NCBI GenBank assembly: GCA_903828565.1
Contig: CAIKMQ010000032.1
Location: 186,001 to 250,000, forward strand
DNA length: 64,000 nucleotides
Direction: 5' to 3'
From: an uncultured Leptolinea sp.
Lineage (GTDB): Bacteria > Chloroflexota > Anaerolineae > Anaerolineales > Anaerolineaceae
The notes under the pieces were generated by a model that made no database searches, was not told the DNA's origin, and saw only the letters and a list, made by a program, of their open reading frames with translations. This document shows, piece by piece, positions 45,248-53,799 of this stretch (position 1 is its first letter; every line of letters starts with the position of its first letter). Position numbers and translations under genes: made by a program.

Positions 45248-46395
45248 TCATCCTCTTTATTGAGTAAATGTTCTCGCATCAAATTCATGATTGTATTGAT
45301 TGCCCATTGTAAGCCATTGGCTGGTGGACCACCAAACTTTCTATTACAAAAATTATACTTGCCACCCGAGAAAACTCCAAAGTCAAGGTTGAGGAGATTC
45401 GATTCAGGGTGGATACTGGCATAGTAAATTGTTTGCCTATTGTTTTCCCCACTCTTTGAGCAGAGATGTGTTTCTACAGGATCAGGCAGGGGATGGGGAA
45501 GAGTTTCCAGTTGGATCGATCTGATCTGTTGGAATACTTGAACGGCATCCACAGACCACCCTGCACAAAGTAAGAGTGACCTGGATCCAATCGGGATTGC
45601 GTTTTGGACCGCCTGTGCTAATGTTTGTTCATCCACACCAAAGATCGTATTACCCAGAAGGTGCCTGAGTTCGCTCTCTACCTGGCCGAGCATAGCTGCG
45701 GCATCTGGCACCGTATTCGCTTTCGCAGTGATGCGAATATCCACCGTACCTGCATGTGCAGCCAGCCCGACAGTGGGATTGGACATTCTCTCGTATTCGC
45801 CAAGTAGAAGGTCCAACTGGGATTCTCCCATCCCTGCTGTGTGGATGATACGGGTGACTAATACCTGACGGGATGGGAAAGATATTTCAATTGCGGGTAT
45901 CACATAGGTCGTCATCATCTCTTCCATTTCCCGTGGAACTCCCGGGAGAAAGAAAGCCTGTGCCCGGCCGATATTTACCCGTATTCCTGGGGCTGTCCCA
46001 TGCCAATTGGGGATGGCCAGAGCACTCCGGGGCAAGGTAGCCTGGGTTTTGTTGTTCTCAGACGGAATCCTTTCCAATCGTTGGAAGTATGAATATATGC
46101 TTTGCCACAGATCAGGGCGAAATTCCAGCGGTTCGTGGAGGACCAGTGATAAGGCATCACGGGTTGGATCATCCACAGTGGGGCCGAGGCCGCCCGTACA
46201 GATCAATATATCTGCTCTCTTAGCGGCTTCAGATAGCATATCTGCGACGCGGCCAGGATTATCACCAACAACCTGCGTCCGGTAGAGATCTACCCCTACG
46301 GAACGTAAACAGCGCGCAATGTATGCTGTGTTCGTATCCTGGATTTCTCCCAGCAACAACTCGGTTCCGATGGTGATGATTTCAGCAGTTGGCAT
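45244..46395 (-). CDS. cinA: CinA-like protein with intact N-terminal and degenerate C-terminal domain
   Basis: This 383-residue protein has a good CinA/MoaB-fold N-terminal domain (TIGTELLLGEIQDTNTAYIA about 8-27; CTGGLGPTVDDPTRDA about 66-81; LPGVPREM near 150). From ~255 onward the NMN-amidohydrolase domain normally found in CinA is not recognisable: the family's TAESCTGG motif is absent, and the region reads LLLCAGWSVDAVQVFQQI instead. It may have lost nucleotide-salvage activity while keeping ADP-ribose-pyrophosphatase-like function of the N-terminal part (inference). It heads a five-gene overlapping run with the deaminase-CYTH fusion and the glycogen genes. Confidence 0.85.
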   Translation of the reverse strand: MPTAEIITIGTELLLGEIQDTNTAYIARCLRSVGVDLYRTQVVGDNPGRVADMLSEAAKRADILICTGGLGPTVDDPTRDALSLVLHEPLEFRPDLWQSIYSYFQRLERIPSENNKTQATLPRSALAIPNWHGTAPGIRVNIGRAQAFFLPGVPREMEEMMTTYVIPAIEISFPSRQVLVTRIIHTAGMGESQLDLLLGEYERMSNPTVGLAAHAGTVDIRITAKANTVPDAAAMLGQVESELRHLLGNTIFGVDEQTLAQAVQNAIPIGSRSLLLCAGWSVDAVQVFQQIRSIQLETLPHPLPDPVETHLCSKSGENNRQTIYYASIHPESNLLNLDFGVFSGGKYNFCNRKFGGPPANGLQWAINTIMNLMREHLLNKEDE

Positions 46396-46494
46396 GTTGT
46401 TTCCATGATTTTATCATTCCTGATAATAAACTTGTATCATGCATTCTTCCTATCTTTATTATCCAGCCACGGTTAGAATAACAGCGGAGGCAGG

Positions 46495-46863
46495 ATGACA
46501 GGGCATAACCAGTCGATCGGAAAATGGGGCGAGCGTATCGCAGCGGAGTATTTATCTGGGCTCGGATATGAGGTCCTTGCGGTCAATCACCGCACACCCT
46601 TTGGTGAGTTGGATCTCATCACCCTTCAAGCCGGAATGCTGGTGTTTATTGAAGTAAAAACTCGAACCAGCACCTCATTGGGCTATCCGGAAGGATCAGT
46701 CACCCCAGCCAAACAAGCACATATCACAAATGCCGCCCTTTACTTCATGGCAAATACAGATCGACCAGAAACCGACTGGCGGGTGGATGTGGTGGCGATC
46801 ACCGGCAGCCCTGCAAACGGCTTCCAGGATATTCAGGTATTTCAGAATGCTTTACAAGCGTGA
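46495..46863 (+). CDS. yraN: UPF0102/YraN-family nuclease-like protein
   Basis: This 122-residue protein is of the YraN family, with a restriction-endonuclease-like fold and no settled role. GKWGERIAAEYLSGLGYEVL (about 9-28) and GELDLITLQAGMLVFIEVKTR (split: D at ~41 and E-x-K at ~54-56) give the PD-(D/E)xK-like set. GGAGGCAGG precedes the ATG. The first of a three-gene plus-strand run, it overlaps miaA by 17 nt. Confidence 0.9.
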   Translation: MTGHNQSIGKWGERIAAEYLSGLGYEVLAVNHRTPFGELDLITLQAGMLVFIEVKTRTSTSLGYPEGSVTPAKQAHITNAALYFMANTDRPETDWRVDVVAITGSPANGFQDIQVFQNALQA

Positions 46864-47791
46864 ACAAAATCCACTCATTGTGGTTCTTGGCCCTACTGCT
46901 TCCGGGAAAACGGATTTGGCGATCCACATCGCGGAACAGCTGGGAGGAGAGATCATCTCAGGCGATTCGCGCCTATTCTACCGTGGCATGGATATCGGTA
47001 CCGCAAAACCCACGGCTGCTCAACTTGCGCGTGTGCCGCATTATCTGGTGGATATCCTTGATCCGGATGAACCTTTCAGTCTGGCATTATTTCAGCAGCT
47101 CTGTACCGAAAAGATAGTAGATATTCGATCTCGCGGGCTTTTACCTATTCTGGTGGGTGGAACCGGACAGTACATTCAAGCAATTACCCAGGCTTGGCAG
47201 ATTCCTGAGCAGGCAGCAGACTTGCGGTTGCGGGAAGTGCTGGAGAAGATCGGTCGCGAACAAGGAGTGGATACCCTCTTTCGATACCTGCAAAAGGTGG
47301 ATCCCCCGGCAGCTGAAGTGATCGATCGCCGGAATTTAAGGCGTGTTGTCAGGGCACTCGAAGTAATCTATCATACTGGCCGGCGGTTTTCCAGCCAAAA
47401 GGTCAGAGGGGATTCACCCTACGATCTGATCCAAATTGGCATCTCCTGGACCCGCGAGGATCTATATCAAAGGATCGATACCAGGATCGACCAAATGTTG
47501 AGCGAAGGACTGGTGGACGAAGTAAAACGATTAATGACGAAAGGATATACACCAGCTTTACCCTCCATGAGTGCCATTGGCTATAATGAGATCTATGCAT
47601 ATCTGGTGAATGAAATTACGCTTGAAGATGCAATTGTTCTGGTCAAACGTAAAACACGGCAATTCGTTCGGCGGCAGGCTAATTGGTTTAAGCCATACGC
47701 AGAAGATATCAATTGGTTTGAACAGGGGCAAGATCTCCACGAAAATGTCTGCAGGTATATCCAGAGTCGCCTCACACAAACAATACCATAA
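46847..47791 (+). CDS. miaA: tRNA dimethylallyltransferase
   Basis: This 314-residue MiaA adds a dimethylallyl group to A37 of tRNAs that read codons starting with U, using DMAPP. The P-loop is GPTASGKTDLA (about 12-22), followed by SGDSRLFYRGMDIGTAKP (about 40-57). VGGTGQYIQAI and the later RNLRRVVRALEV and FVRRQANWF stretches are typical. The start at 46847 makes a normal N terminus (MLYKREQNPLIVVLGPTASG); longer readings would lie inside yraN. DMAPP comes from the pathway served by the type 2 IPP isomerase in this window. Confidence 0.95.
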   Translation: MLYKREQNPLIVVLGPTASGKTDLAIHIAEQLGGEIISGDSRLFYRGMDIGTAKPTAAQLARVPHYLVDILDPDEPFSLALFQQLCTEKIVDIRSRGLLPILVGGTGQYIQAITQAWQIPEQAADLRLREVLEKIGREQGVDTLFRYLQKVDPPAAEVIDRRNLRRVVRALEVIYHTGRRFSSQKVRGDSPYDLIQIGISWTREDLYQRIDTRIDQMLSEGLVDEVKRLMTKGYTPALPSMSAIGYNEIYAYLVNEITLEDAIVLVKRKTRQFVRRQANWFKPYAEDINWFEQGQDLHENVCRYIQSRLTQTIP

Positions 47792-47814
47792 TACAGGTTC
47801 AGGATCTAAACTTC

Positions 47815-49416
47815 ATGTCTTTCAAGTATCCACACATCACACTTCAGGATTTACTGACAGCGGCCCAAAAAGAAAGCCCTAATCTGCCGGCACTTCATTA
47901 TCGCAACCTGACATGGACGTATACCGACCTGACTAAGAAAGCTTGCGTTGTCAGTACCGGATTGCGCAAAATAGGTTTTCAGAAAGGCGATCGGGTAGCC
48001 CTCATGCTTCCGAATATCCCGGAGTTTGTAAGCACTTATTTCGGTATCCTGCAAATGGGTGGCATTGTAGTGGCGATCAATCCATCTTACACTGTTACAG
48101 AAGCCGTGCAACTACTACGCATCTCCGGTGCAGGATGTTTGATCGCATTGGAGGCGCAACGCTCGCAGTTCCAGAAAATTCTGGGAGAAACAGATGTAAA
48201 GACCATTGTCGTCTTATCTGAAGATGGTACTCTGGATAAGGAGATAGAAGATCGAAATGGAACAGATAATGAGATCGTCTCTTATCACGATGCTTTTCTC
48301 GAACAAACCCCGAATCATGTGGTCTTTCCTCTTGTAAAACCTGAGGATCCGGCGATCTTTCAATTCAGCGGAGGTACGACCGGTACCCCGAAGGCAGCCA
48401 TCGGGTTGCATCGCAATGTGATCGCTAATGTTTATCAGTTTCGCGAATGGTTGAAGCCTGCAGATGTGGAGGGAAAACCCATATTGACTGCCATTCCGCT
48501 CTTCCATGTTTACGGGATGGTACTGGCAATGGCACTTGGCCTATTGATGCGGTCTCCAATCGTCCTGATCCGGTCAGCTGGTGAGCTACCGGCGATATTT
48601 GATGCCATTCGCCAGCATAGGCCCGCGATTTTCCCTTGCGTACCCAGCCTTTACGCCGGATTGTTACGGCATCCCCTACTAAAAGATTATTCAGCAGACC
48701 TCAAAAGCTTACAGTTATGTATCTCCGGATCGGCTCCACTGCCATCCTCAGTCAAAGAAGCTTTTGAAGGGTTGATAGGCGGCTACCTGGTGGAAGGGTA
48801 TGGGCTATCAGAAGCACCAACGGCTACTCATTGCAATCCAGTTGATGGTGAGAATAAGGTTGGTTCGATCGGGTTACCCCTGCCGGGAGTGGAATGCCGC
48901 CTTGTCGACTTACTAACGCAAAGGTTGGATGTTTCACCAGGTGAGCAAGGCGAGCTCTTGATTCGTGGTCCCCAGGTTATGGCAGGTTACCATGATCAAC
49001 CTCTGGAAACAGAGAATGCATTGAAGGACGGCTGGTTATTTACCGGGGATATTGCCATGGTCGATGCCAGCGGATATTTCTATATCAAAGGCAGAAAGAA
49101 AGACTTGATCAAAGTAGGCGGGTTGCAGGTTTGGCCGCAGGAGATCGAGGACGTGCTCCTCTCTTATCACGGTGTCAAGGAAGCCGCCGTTGCAGGAATC
49201 CCTGATGAGGTGTTAGGGGAAGTCCCATGCGCATGGATCACCAGTGAGGAGGGAATCCACCTAGATCTAATCTCCATCATGGGACATTGCAGGCAGAATC
49301 TGGCCCGTTATAAGCTGCCCGTGAAAATCAGGATTGTGAAGAAGATCCCCAGAAGCACAGTCGGTAAAGTACTTCGACGGGAGATGATCGCATACGAAAT
49401 AAAAAACCTGGAGTGA
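47815..49416 (+). CDS. fadD: Long-chain acyl-CoA ligase (AMP-forming)
   Basis: This 533-residue adenylate-forming ligase couples a fatty acid to CoA. FQFSGGTTGTPKAAIGLH (about 181-198) is the P-loop-like AMP motif, and VEGYGLSEAPTATHCNP and GWLFTGDIAMVDASGYFYI follow. GRKKDLIKVGGLQVWPQEIE near 420-439 and the final KIPRSTVGKVLRRE with the catalytic lysine complete the enzyme. Chain-length specificity is not certain, so the symbol is tentative. Its last codons form one arm of a terminator shared with the convergent ftsH gene. Confidence 0.9.
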   Translation: MSFKYPHITLQDLLTAAQKESPNLPALHYRNLTWTYTDLTKKACVVSTGLRKIGFQKGDRVALMLPNIPEFVSTYFGILQMGGIVVAINPSYTVTEAVQLLRISGAGCLIALEAQRSQFQKILGETDVKTIVVLSEDGTLDKEIEDRNGTDNEIVSYHDAFLEQTPNHVVFPLVKPEDPAIFQFSGGTTGTPKAAIGLHRNVIANVYQFREWLKPADVEGKPILTAIPLFHVYGMVLAMALGLLMRSPIVLIRSAGELPAIFDAIRQHRPAIFPCVPSLYAGLLRHPLLKDYSADLKSLQLCISGSAPLPSSVKEAFEGLIGGYLVEGYGLSEAPTATHCNPVDGENKVGSIGLPLPGVECRLVDLLTQRLDVSPGEQGELLIRGPQVMAGYHDQPLETENALKDGWLFTGDIAMVDASGYFYIKGRKKDLIKVGGLQVWPQEIEDVLLSYHGVKEAAVAGIPDEVLGEVPCAWITSEEGIHLDLISIMGHCRQNLARYKLPVKIRIVKKIPRSTVGKVLRREMIAYEIKNLE

Positions 49417-49430
49417 ACTCCAGGTTTTTT
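49401..49430. terminator. Bidirectional terminator made from the end of the acyl-CoA ligase gene
   Basis: A perfect 13-bp stem (AAAAAACCTGGAG/CTCCAGGTTTTTT) has the loop TGAA, in which the ligase stop codon TGA (49414-49416) lies. The left arm encodes the last residues of the ligase. Both strands end in a run of T, and the ftsH stop begins 5 nt beyond, so it should terminate both genes. Confidence 0.92.
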
Positions 49431-49435
49431 CGTGT

Positions 49436-51277
49436 TTATGATAAAAGCGGGGTTCCGCTTCGCTTACTGGTTGGCGGGGGGAAGATCTTCTCAAATTCCT
49501 CGCGGCTCATTGTTTCCACTTCGAGCAAACGCTGCGCTGTGGCGTCCAACTGGCTGCGATAGGTGGTCATTAATTCCTTCGCAGTCTTGTAGGCTGAATC
49601 TACCAGTTTGCGAACTTCCTGATCGATCTTCTCTGCAACCGCTTCGGAATAATCACGCTGTTCAGAGATCTCACGCCCCAGGAAGATCATCTCTTCTTTC
49701 TGGCCAAAAACCATGGGGCCGAGGTCACTCATACCGAGACGGGTAACCATGTTCCGCGCAAGTTGTGTGACGCGTTCAATATCATTCGAAGCGCCAGAAG
49801 TAACATCATCAAAGACGAGTTCCTCAGCCACACGCCCACCCAGCAGGCCGACCATCTCTGCCATGAGTTTCTTGCGTGAAACCAGGGTCAGATCTTCAGC
49901 CGGCAGGCCGCGGGTGAAGCCGCCATACATGCCCCGTGGGACAATGGTTATTTTCTGTACAGGATTGGATTCGGGCATGGCGGTCATCAGGATGGCATGA
50001 CCGGCTTCATGGTATGCCACCACGCGTTTCTCATCACTGGTGATCAGGCGGCTTTTTCGTTCAGGGCCGGCAATGACACGTTCGATCGCTTCTTCCAACT
50101 CCAGCTGACCAACGACCTTTTTATTGCGGCGAGCTGCCAGGATAGCGCCTTCATTGACCATATTCTCGAGATCTGCGCCAACAAAGCCGGGAGTGGATTT
50201 TGCCAACACGGATAGATCGATATCTGGAGCCAGGGGTTTACCCTTGACATGGACACGTAAAATGGCTTCACGGCCACGAACATCCGGTCGATCCAGTACG
50301 ACGCGACGGTCGAAACGGCCGGGGCGCAGTAAGGCTGGGTCCAAGATGTCTGGACGGTTTGTGGCTGCCATAATGATGACATTGGTATCGGTATCAAAAC
50401 CATCCATTTCAACAAGCATCTGGTTCAGGGTTTGCTCACGTTCATCGTGGCTTCCGCCCAGTCCAGCCCCGCGGTGACGGCCTACGGCATCGATCTCATC
50501 CACAAAGACGATACAGGGAGAGTGCCTTTTTGCCTGCTCGAACAGGTCGCGGACCCGGCTAGCGCCAACGCCGACAAACATCTCGACAAATTCAGAACCA
50601 CTGATCGAGAAGAATGGCACACCCGCCTCACCGGAAACGGCCTTGGCCATGAGGGTTTTACCAGTACCTGGAGGGCCGACCAGAAGAACGCCTTTTGGGA
50701 TCCGCGCACCCAGGGTGATAAATTTTTGTGGTTCTTTCAAGAACTCTACTACTTCTTGCAGTTCTTCTTTTGCTTCTTCAACACCGGCAACATCCGCAAA
50801 AGTAACAGTGGGTTGATCACCCGAGAACATGCGGGCGCGAGATTTACCAAAGGACATGGCGGCATTGTTGCTTCCCTGAGCCTGCCTGAAAATGATCCAG
50901 ATGAAGCCGGCAAATAAAATGACCGGAAGGATCACCCCAAGTATGCTTAGAACGTTCACCCAGGCACCGGGGGCTTTGACTTCGATGATGGTGGATTGAA
51001 GCTCTGCCGGAGTCACTCCCAAGTTGATTAGTTGTTCCACCAGAGTGGCTTCGGGTTCTTTCTGAGTTTGCTTTTCTCCATCCGCATAGATGGCCCGCAG
51101 TTTGTTTTCATCTACAACAACACGGCTCACTTTCCCCGCCTGAATATCTGCAGCCAGTTGATTGATGGTCAGGCCGACCTCAGTGGTCGTGGTTTGACGT
51201 GCGCTATAGAAAAGCATCACCGCTATGGCAACCATCAATAGAATGTAAACAAAAAATGATTGATTACGTGGTTTCAC
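49436..51277 (-). CDS. ftsH: ATP-dependent zinc metalloprotease FtsH
   Basis: This 613-residue membrane-anchored AAA+ protease degrades membrane and regulatory proteins. The first helix is near 7-25 ([19 protein letters not shown]) and the second near 105-128. The Walker A motif [14 protein letters not shown] lies near 204-217, Walker B is [16 protein letters not shown], the second region of homology is [17 protein letters not shown], and the zinc motif is HEAGHAI near 430. The GTG at 51277 is chosen because GGAGGTG lies 6 nt upstream. The shortest consistent frame begins MKPRNQ. Downstream it shares a terminator with the ligase. Confidence 0.97.
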   Translation of the reverse strand: MKPRNQSFFVYILLMVAIAVMLFYSARQTTTTEVGLTINQLAADIQAGKVSRVVVDENKLRAIYADGEKQTQKEPEATLVEQLINLGVTPAELQSTIIEVKAPGAWVNVLSILGVILPVILFAGFIWIIFRQAQGSNNAAMSFGKSRARMFSGDQPTVTFADVAGVEEAKEELQEVVEFLKEPQKFITLGARIPKGVLLVGPPGTGKTLMAKAVSGEAGVPFFSISGSEFVEMFVGVGASRVRDLFEQAKRHSPCIVFVDEIDAVGRHRGAGLGGSHDEREQTLNQMLVEMDGFDTDTNVIIMAATNRPDILDPALLRPGRFDRRVVLDRPDVRGREAILRVHVKGKPLAPDIDLSVLAKSTPGFVGADLENMVNEGAILAARRNKKVVGQLELEEAIERVIAGPERKSRLITSDEKRVVAYHEAGHAILMTAMPESNPVQKITIVPRGMYGGFTRGLPAEDLTLVSRKKLMAEMVGLLGGRVAEELVFDDVTSGASNDIERVTQLARNMVTRLGMSDLGPMVFGQKEEMIFLGREISEQRDYSEAVAEKIDQEVRKLVDSAYKTAKELMTTYRSQLDATAQRLLEVETMSREEFEKIFPPPTSKRSGTPLLS

Positions 51278-51312
51278 GAACACCTCCAGTATTCTTACAG
51301 AAACAATATTGA

Positions 51313-51321
51313 TTATACCAA
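51313..51321 (-). promoter_or_regulatory. Extended -10 promoter of ftsH
   Basis: On the minus strand TGG precedes a perfect TATAAT (51313-51318), an extended -10. It is about 36 bp before the GTG start. No good -35 box was found. Confidence 0.55.
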
Positions 51322-51376
51322 CCGTGGCGCCCAAAAAACTGTTTTTGTGAAAGGGTCTGCGCGGTTCTAATAGAAT

Positions 51377-52108
51377 TCATATAAACGACGATCTGGACTT
51401 GGTGTTTAGGTCGGACAGCCAGGGGAGAACTCCTGCGTGAGAGCCGGAAGCACGGTGAAGATCATCGTCCTTCTGAATATTATTGCATATATGATACGCC
51501 TGAATGCCTGCGGCAATAGCCGGATATATGTCCATTTCAAGATCATTACCAACCATGACGCATTCTTCGGGTTTAGCCTGCAGGAGATCCAGGATATCCT
51601 GATAATAGCCGGTGTATGGTTTAGCAAAATGGAAGATCTCATAACTAGCAATCAGGTCATATGGAATATCTTTTTCACTGAGGCCAGCCCATTCCAATCT
51701 GTGCAGAACAGCTGCCCTGGGGAACAGGGAGTTAGTGGCTATCACCAACCGATAACCGGCTTTGATCAGCCCATCTACCAGATCCTGCCCGGCTGGCAGC
51801 GGGCGGGTGTAACTGGACAGGGATGGGAAAACCTGCTCGTAGAATTTAGCAATTTGTACATGCAGGCGTTCTTTTCTTATTCCAAGTGCAGGGTAAAAGA
51901 TAGAATCGAAAACTTGTTCAAGAGTGACACTGGGATCTGAGTTTCTTTGCATAGCTTCTGTCCCTGACTGTAGGGCTGGCAGCAGGATGCGTGGTAAAAC
52001 GTATGGTTCCAGATAATCAGCCAGAGCCTTGAAATACGGTGGAATAAATGTTTCCATCGAATTGCGCAATAATGTGTCATCTAAATCCAGCAGAACATAC
52101 CGGACCAT
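51377..52108 (-). CDS. HAD-superfamily hydrolase
   Basis: This 243-residue haloacid dehalogenase-type phosphatase has the nucleophile motif LLDLDDTLLRNSMETF at the N terminus (first Asp ~8), motif II in VIATNSLFP (about 121-129), and the later metal-binding stretch VMVGNDLEMDIYPAIAAG (about 193-210). A helical cap (about 20-90) separates them. The substrate is unknown; small sugar phosphates or nucleotides are usual for such proteins. It lies between efp and ftsH on the same strand. A terminator of the efp gene lies just upstream, so its expression may depend on read-through or a promoter I could not identify. Confidence 0.88.
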   Translation of the reverse strand: MVRYVLLDLDDTLLRNSMETFIPPYFKALADYLEPYVLPRILLPALQSGTEAMQRNSDPSVTLEQVFDSIFYPALGIRKERLHVQIAKFYEQVFPSLSSYTRPLPAGQDLVDGLIKAGYRLVIATNSLFPRAAVLHRLEWAGLSEKDIPYDLIASYEIFHFAKPYTGYYQDILDLLQAKPEECVMVGNDLEMDIYPAIAAGIQAYHICNNIQKDDDLHRASGSHAGVLPWLSDLNTKSRSSFI

Positions 52109-52123
52109 TTTCCCTCTATAAAA

Positions 52124-52147
52124 AGAAGCAGGTTTTCACCTGCTTCT
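52124..52147 (-). terminator. Terminator after efp
   Basis: A perfect 10-bp stem (AGAAGCAGGT/ACCTGCTTCT) with a TTTC loop is followed on the minus strand by TTTTATAG. It lies 39 nt after the efp stop and 16 nt ahead of the HAD gene start. Confidence 0.85.
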
Positions 52148-52185
52148 TCCACAAGTGATATGCAGTTGAAAGGTTGAGTATCAAC

Positions 52186-52743
52186 CTATACACGAGTGAC
52201 GTAGTCGCCGGTGCGTGTATCCACCCGGATGGTATCGCCAGCTGTGACAAAATAAGGGCAGCTGACTTCAAGCCCGGTTTCGGTTTTTACTTTTTTAGTT
52301 ACGCCTGTGGCAGTATCGCCTTTCACAGCATTTTCAGCCCAGGTGACTTTCAGGTCTACAGATGTAGGCAGATCAATGTCAATGGCTTCGTTCTCAAAGA
52401 AGGTGAGCTTTACTTCCATGCCTTCCTTGAGGAAGCCTGCTGCTTCACCAATCACCTTACTGGCGATGGCAGGCTGTTCGAAGGTCTCATTATCCATAAA
52501 ATGATAGCTTTCGCCATCCGTGTATAAGAATTGAACGTTATGGAAATCAAGCCGGACATCCTGCACACGATCGCCAGATTGGAAGGTCTTTTCAAGTGTT
52601 GTTCCGGTGCGCACATTGCGAGCTTTTACTTTAATAGATGCGTTACCGCGTCCGGTTTTATTATGGGAATAATCCAGGACTTTATAGAGAGTTCCATCCA
52701 AAACGAAGGTTACACCTTTTCGTAGATCATTTACATCAATCAT
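52186..52743 (-). CDS. efp: Elongation factor P
   Basis: This 185-residue elongation factor P rescues ribosomes stalled at proline runs. The N-terminal KOW-like domain (MIDVNDLRKGVTFVLDG) and two OB domains are complete, ending VDTRTGDYVTRV. The domain I tip reads HNKTGRGNAS (residues 27-36), so arginine 32 stands at the residue that is modified in other EF-Ps, and the usual P-G pair before it is K-T-G. The start at 52743 is chosen because upstream in-frame ATG extensions run into the promoter. It has its own consensus promoter and terminator. Confidence 0.96.
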   Translation of the reverse strand: MIDVNDLRKGVTFVLDGTLYKVLDYSHNKTGRGNASIKVKARNVRTGTTLEKTFQSGDRVQDVRLDFHNVQFLYTDGESYHFMDNETFEQPAIASKVIGEAAGFLKEGMEVKLTFFENEAIDIDLPTSVDLKVTWAENAVKGDTATGVTKKVKTETGLEVSCPYFVTAGDTIRVDTRTGDYVTRV

Positions 52744-52777
52744 AGTAGTTCCTTGTGAAGTGAAATTCAGACCACAT

Positions 52778-52806
52778 ATTATACCGCAGCGATTATACCA
52801 TCGCAA
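52778..52806 (-). promoter_or_regulatory. efp: Promoter of efp
   Basis: On the minus strand TTGCGA (52801-52806) and a perfect TATAAT (52778-52783) are 17 bp apart. A second TATAAT-like box overlaps at 52793-52798. The leader would be about 28 nt. Confidence 0.8.
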
Positions 52807-52865
52807 GGTAGCTTCACGCTCGCAGCTTACTGGGTTTGTTACGACCCGAAACATTTCCCCCGGTA

Positions 52866-53375
52866 TTAATGGGGGTGGACGGTATGATCTTGTGAATTAT
52901 CCAGACCGCGCAGCTGAGCGATGGCATGCGGCAAAACATCCGCGACAAGGGAAAGGCTTTCAACTGCTCCACGCGGGCTCCCTGGCAGATTCAGGATCAG
53001 GCAACGGTTGCGTTGGACACATACGGCTCGAGACAGAAGCGCATGCATAGTTTTTTCGGCGCTTTTCATCCGTATGAACTCGCTGATCCCCGGAATAACT
53101 GACTCACCGACTTCCAACGTTGCTTCAGGGGTCACGTCACGGATGGTCAAACCAGTTCCACCTGTGGTGAGAATGACATGGATCCCAGGATCATCCGAAT
53201 GCATTAATAACTCTCTCTTGATCCATTCCTTCTCATCGGGGATGATGGATGTATATTTTACCTGCCAGCCTCGCGTTCGTATGAAATCAACCAGGGCAGG
53301 GCCGGAAAGGTCTTCCCTTTCACCTTTGGAGGAACGGTCGGAAATGGTCAAGATTGCAAAACACGGTGTTGTCAT
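52866..53375 (-). CDS. mogA: MogA/MoaB-family molybdopterin adenylyltransferase
   Basis: This 169-residue protein of the MogA/MoaB type prepares molybdopterin for metal insertion. ILTISDRSSKGEREDLSGP (about 8-26) and TTGGTGLTIRDVTPEAT (about 69-85) are the family signatures, with LPGSPRGAVESL near 135. It would provide cofactor for the tungsten/molybdenum enzymes such as the aldehyde oxidoreductase. It overlaps the GNAT gene upstream by 4 nt and is the last gene of the hsp20-lon-PHP-GNAT-mogA chain. Confidence 0.93.
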   Translation of the reverse strand: MTTPCFAILTISDRSSKGEREDLSGPALVDFIRTRGWQVKYTSIIPDEKEWIKRELLMHSDDPGIHVILTTGGTGLTIRDVTPEATLEVGESVIPGISEFIRMKSAEKTMHALLSRAVCVQRNRCLILNLPGSPRGAVESLSLVADVLPHAIAQLRGLDNSQDHTVHPH

Positions 53376-53797
53376 CCCAACTCCTTTGCCATGAGGATCA
53401 CATCATGGTTATGCCAGCCTTCATTTTCATAATAGGGAACGAGAGTATTGTTATCGTGAGTTACCATCAGGTAAGCCTTAAGACATCCAAGATCCTGCAG
53501 GCGTTTCTCAACTTCATGCAGCAAGGCTTTACCCGTTCCCTGCTTTTGATATTCAGGGAGAACAGCAAGATGATATATCATTCCACGACGGCCATCAAAT
53601 CCACCGATGACAGTCCCAATAATCCGGCCACCATCTTCAGCTACAAGGATCAATTCGGGTGAATAAGCCAGCTTTTTGATGATCTCAGCAGGTTCATCCG
53701 ATTGGTTGAAGGTGACACCCGGTTTACTGTTTTTCCATACCTGGGCACAGCCTGCATAGTCCTCCGGGAACTGGAAAGTGCGAATTATGGGTGCCAC
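53372..53797 (-). CDS. GNAT-family N-acetyltransferase
   Basis: This 141-residue acetyltransferase resembles the YpeA/RimI branch of the GNAT family. The pyrophosphate-binding motif A is in IYHLAVLPEYQKQGTGKALL (about 76-95), with Q-x-x-G-x-G/A pattern. VAEDGGRIIGTVIGG (about 54-68) is the preceding beta-hairpin and YYENEGW (about 124-130) the late aromatic motif. Substrate unknown. It starts 2 nt after the PHP/AlbA gene and overlaps mogA by 4 nt. Confidence 0.88.
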   Translation of the reverse strand: MAPIIRTFQFPEDYAGCAQVWKNSKPGVTFNQSDEPAEIIKKLAYSPELILVAEDGGRIIGTVIGGFDGRRGMIYHLAVLPEYQKQGTGKALLHEVEKRLQDLGCLKAYLMVTHDNNTLVPYYENEGWHNHDVILMAKELG

Positions 53798-53799
53798 GA

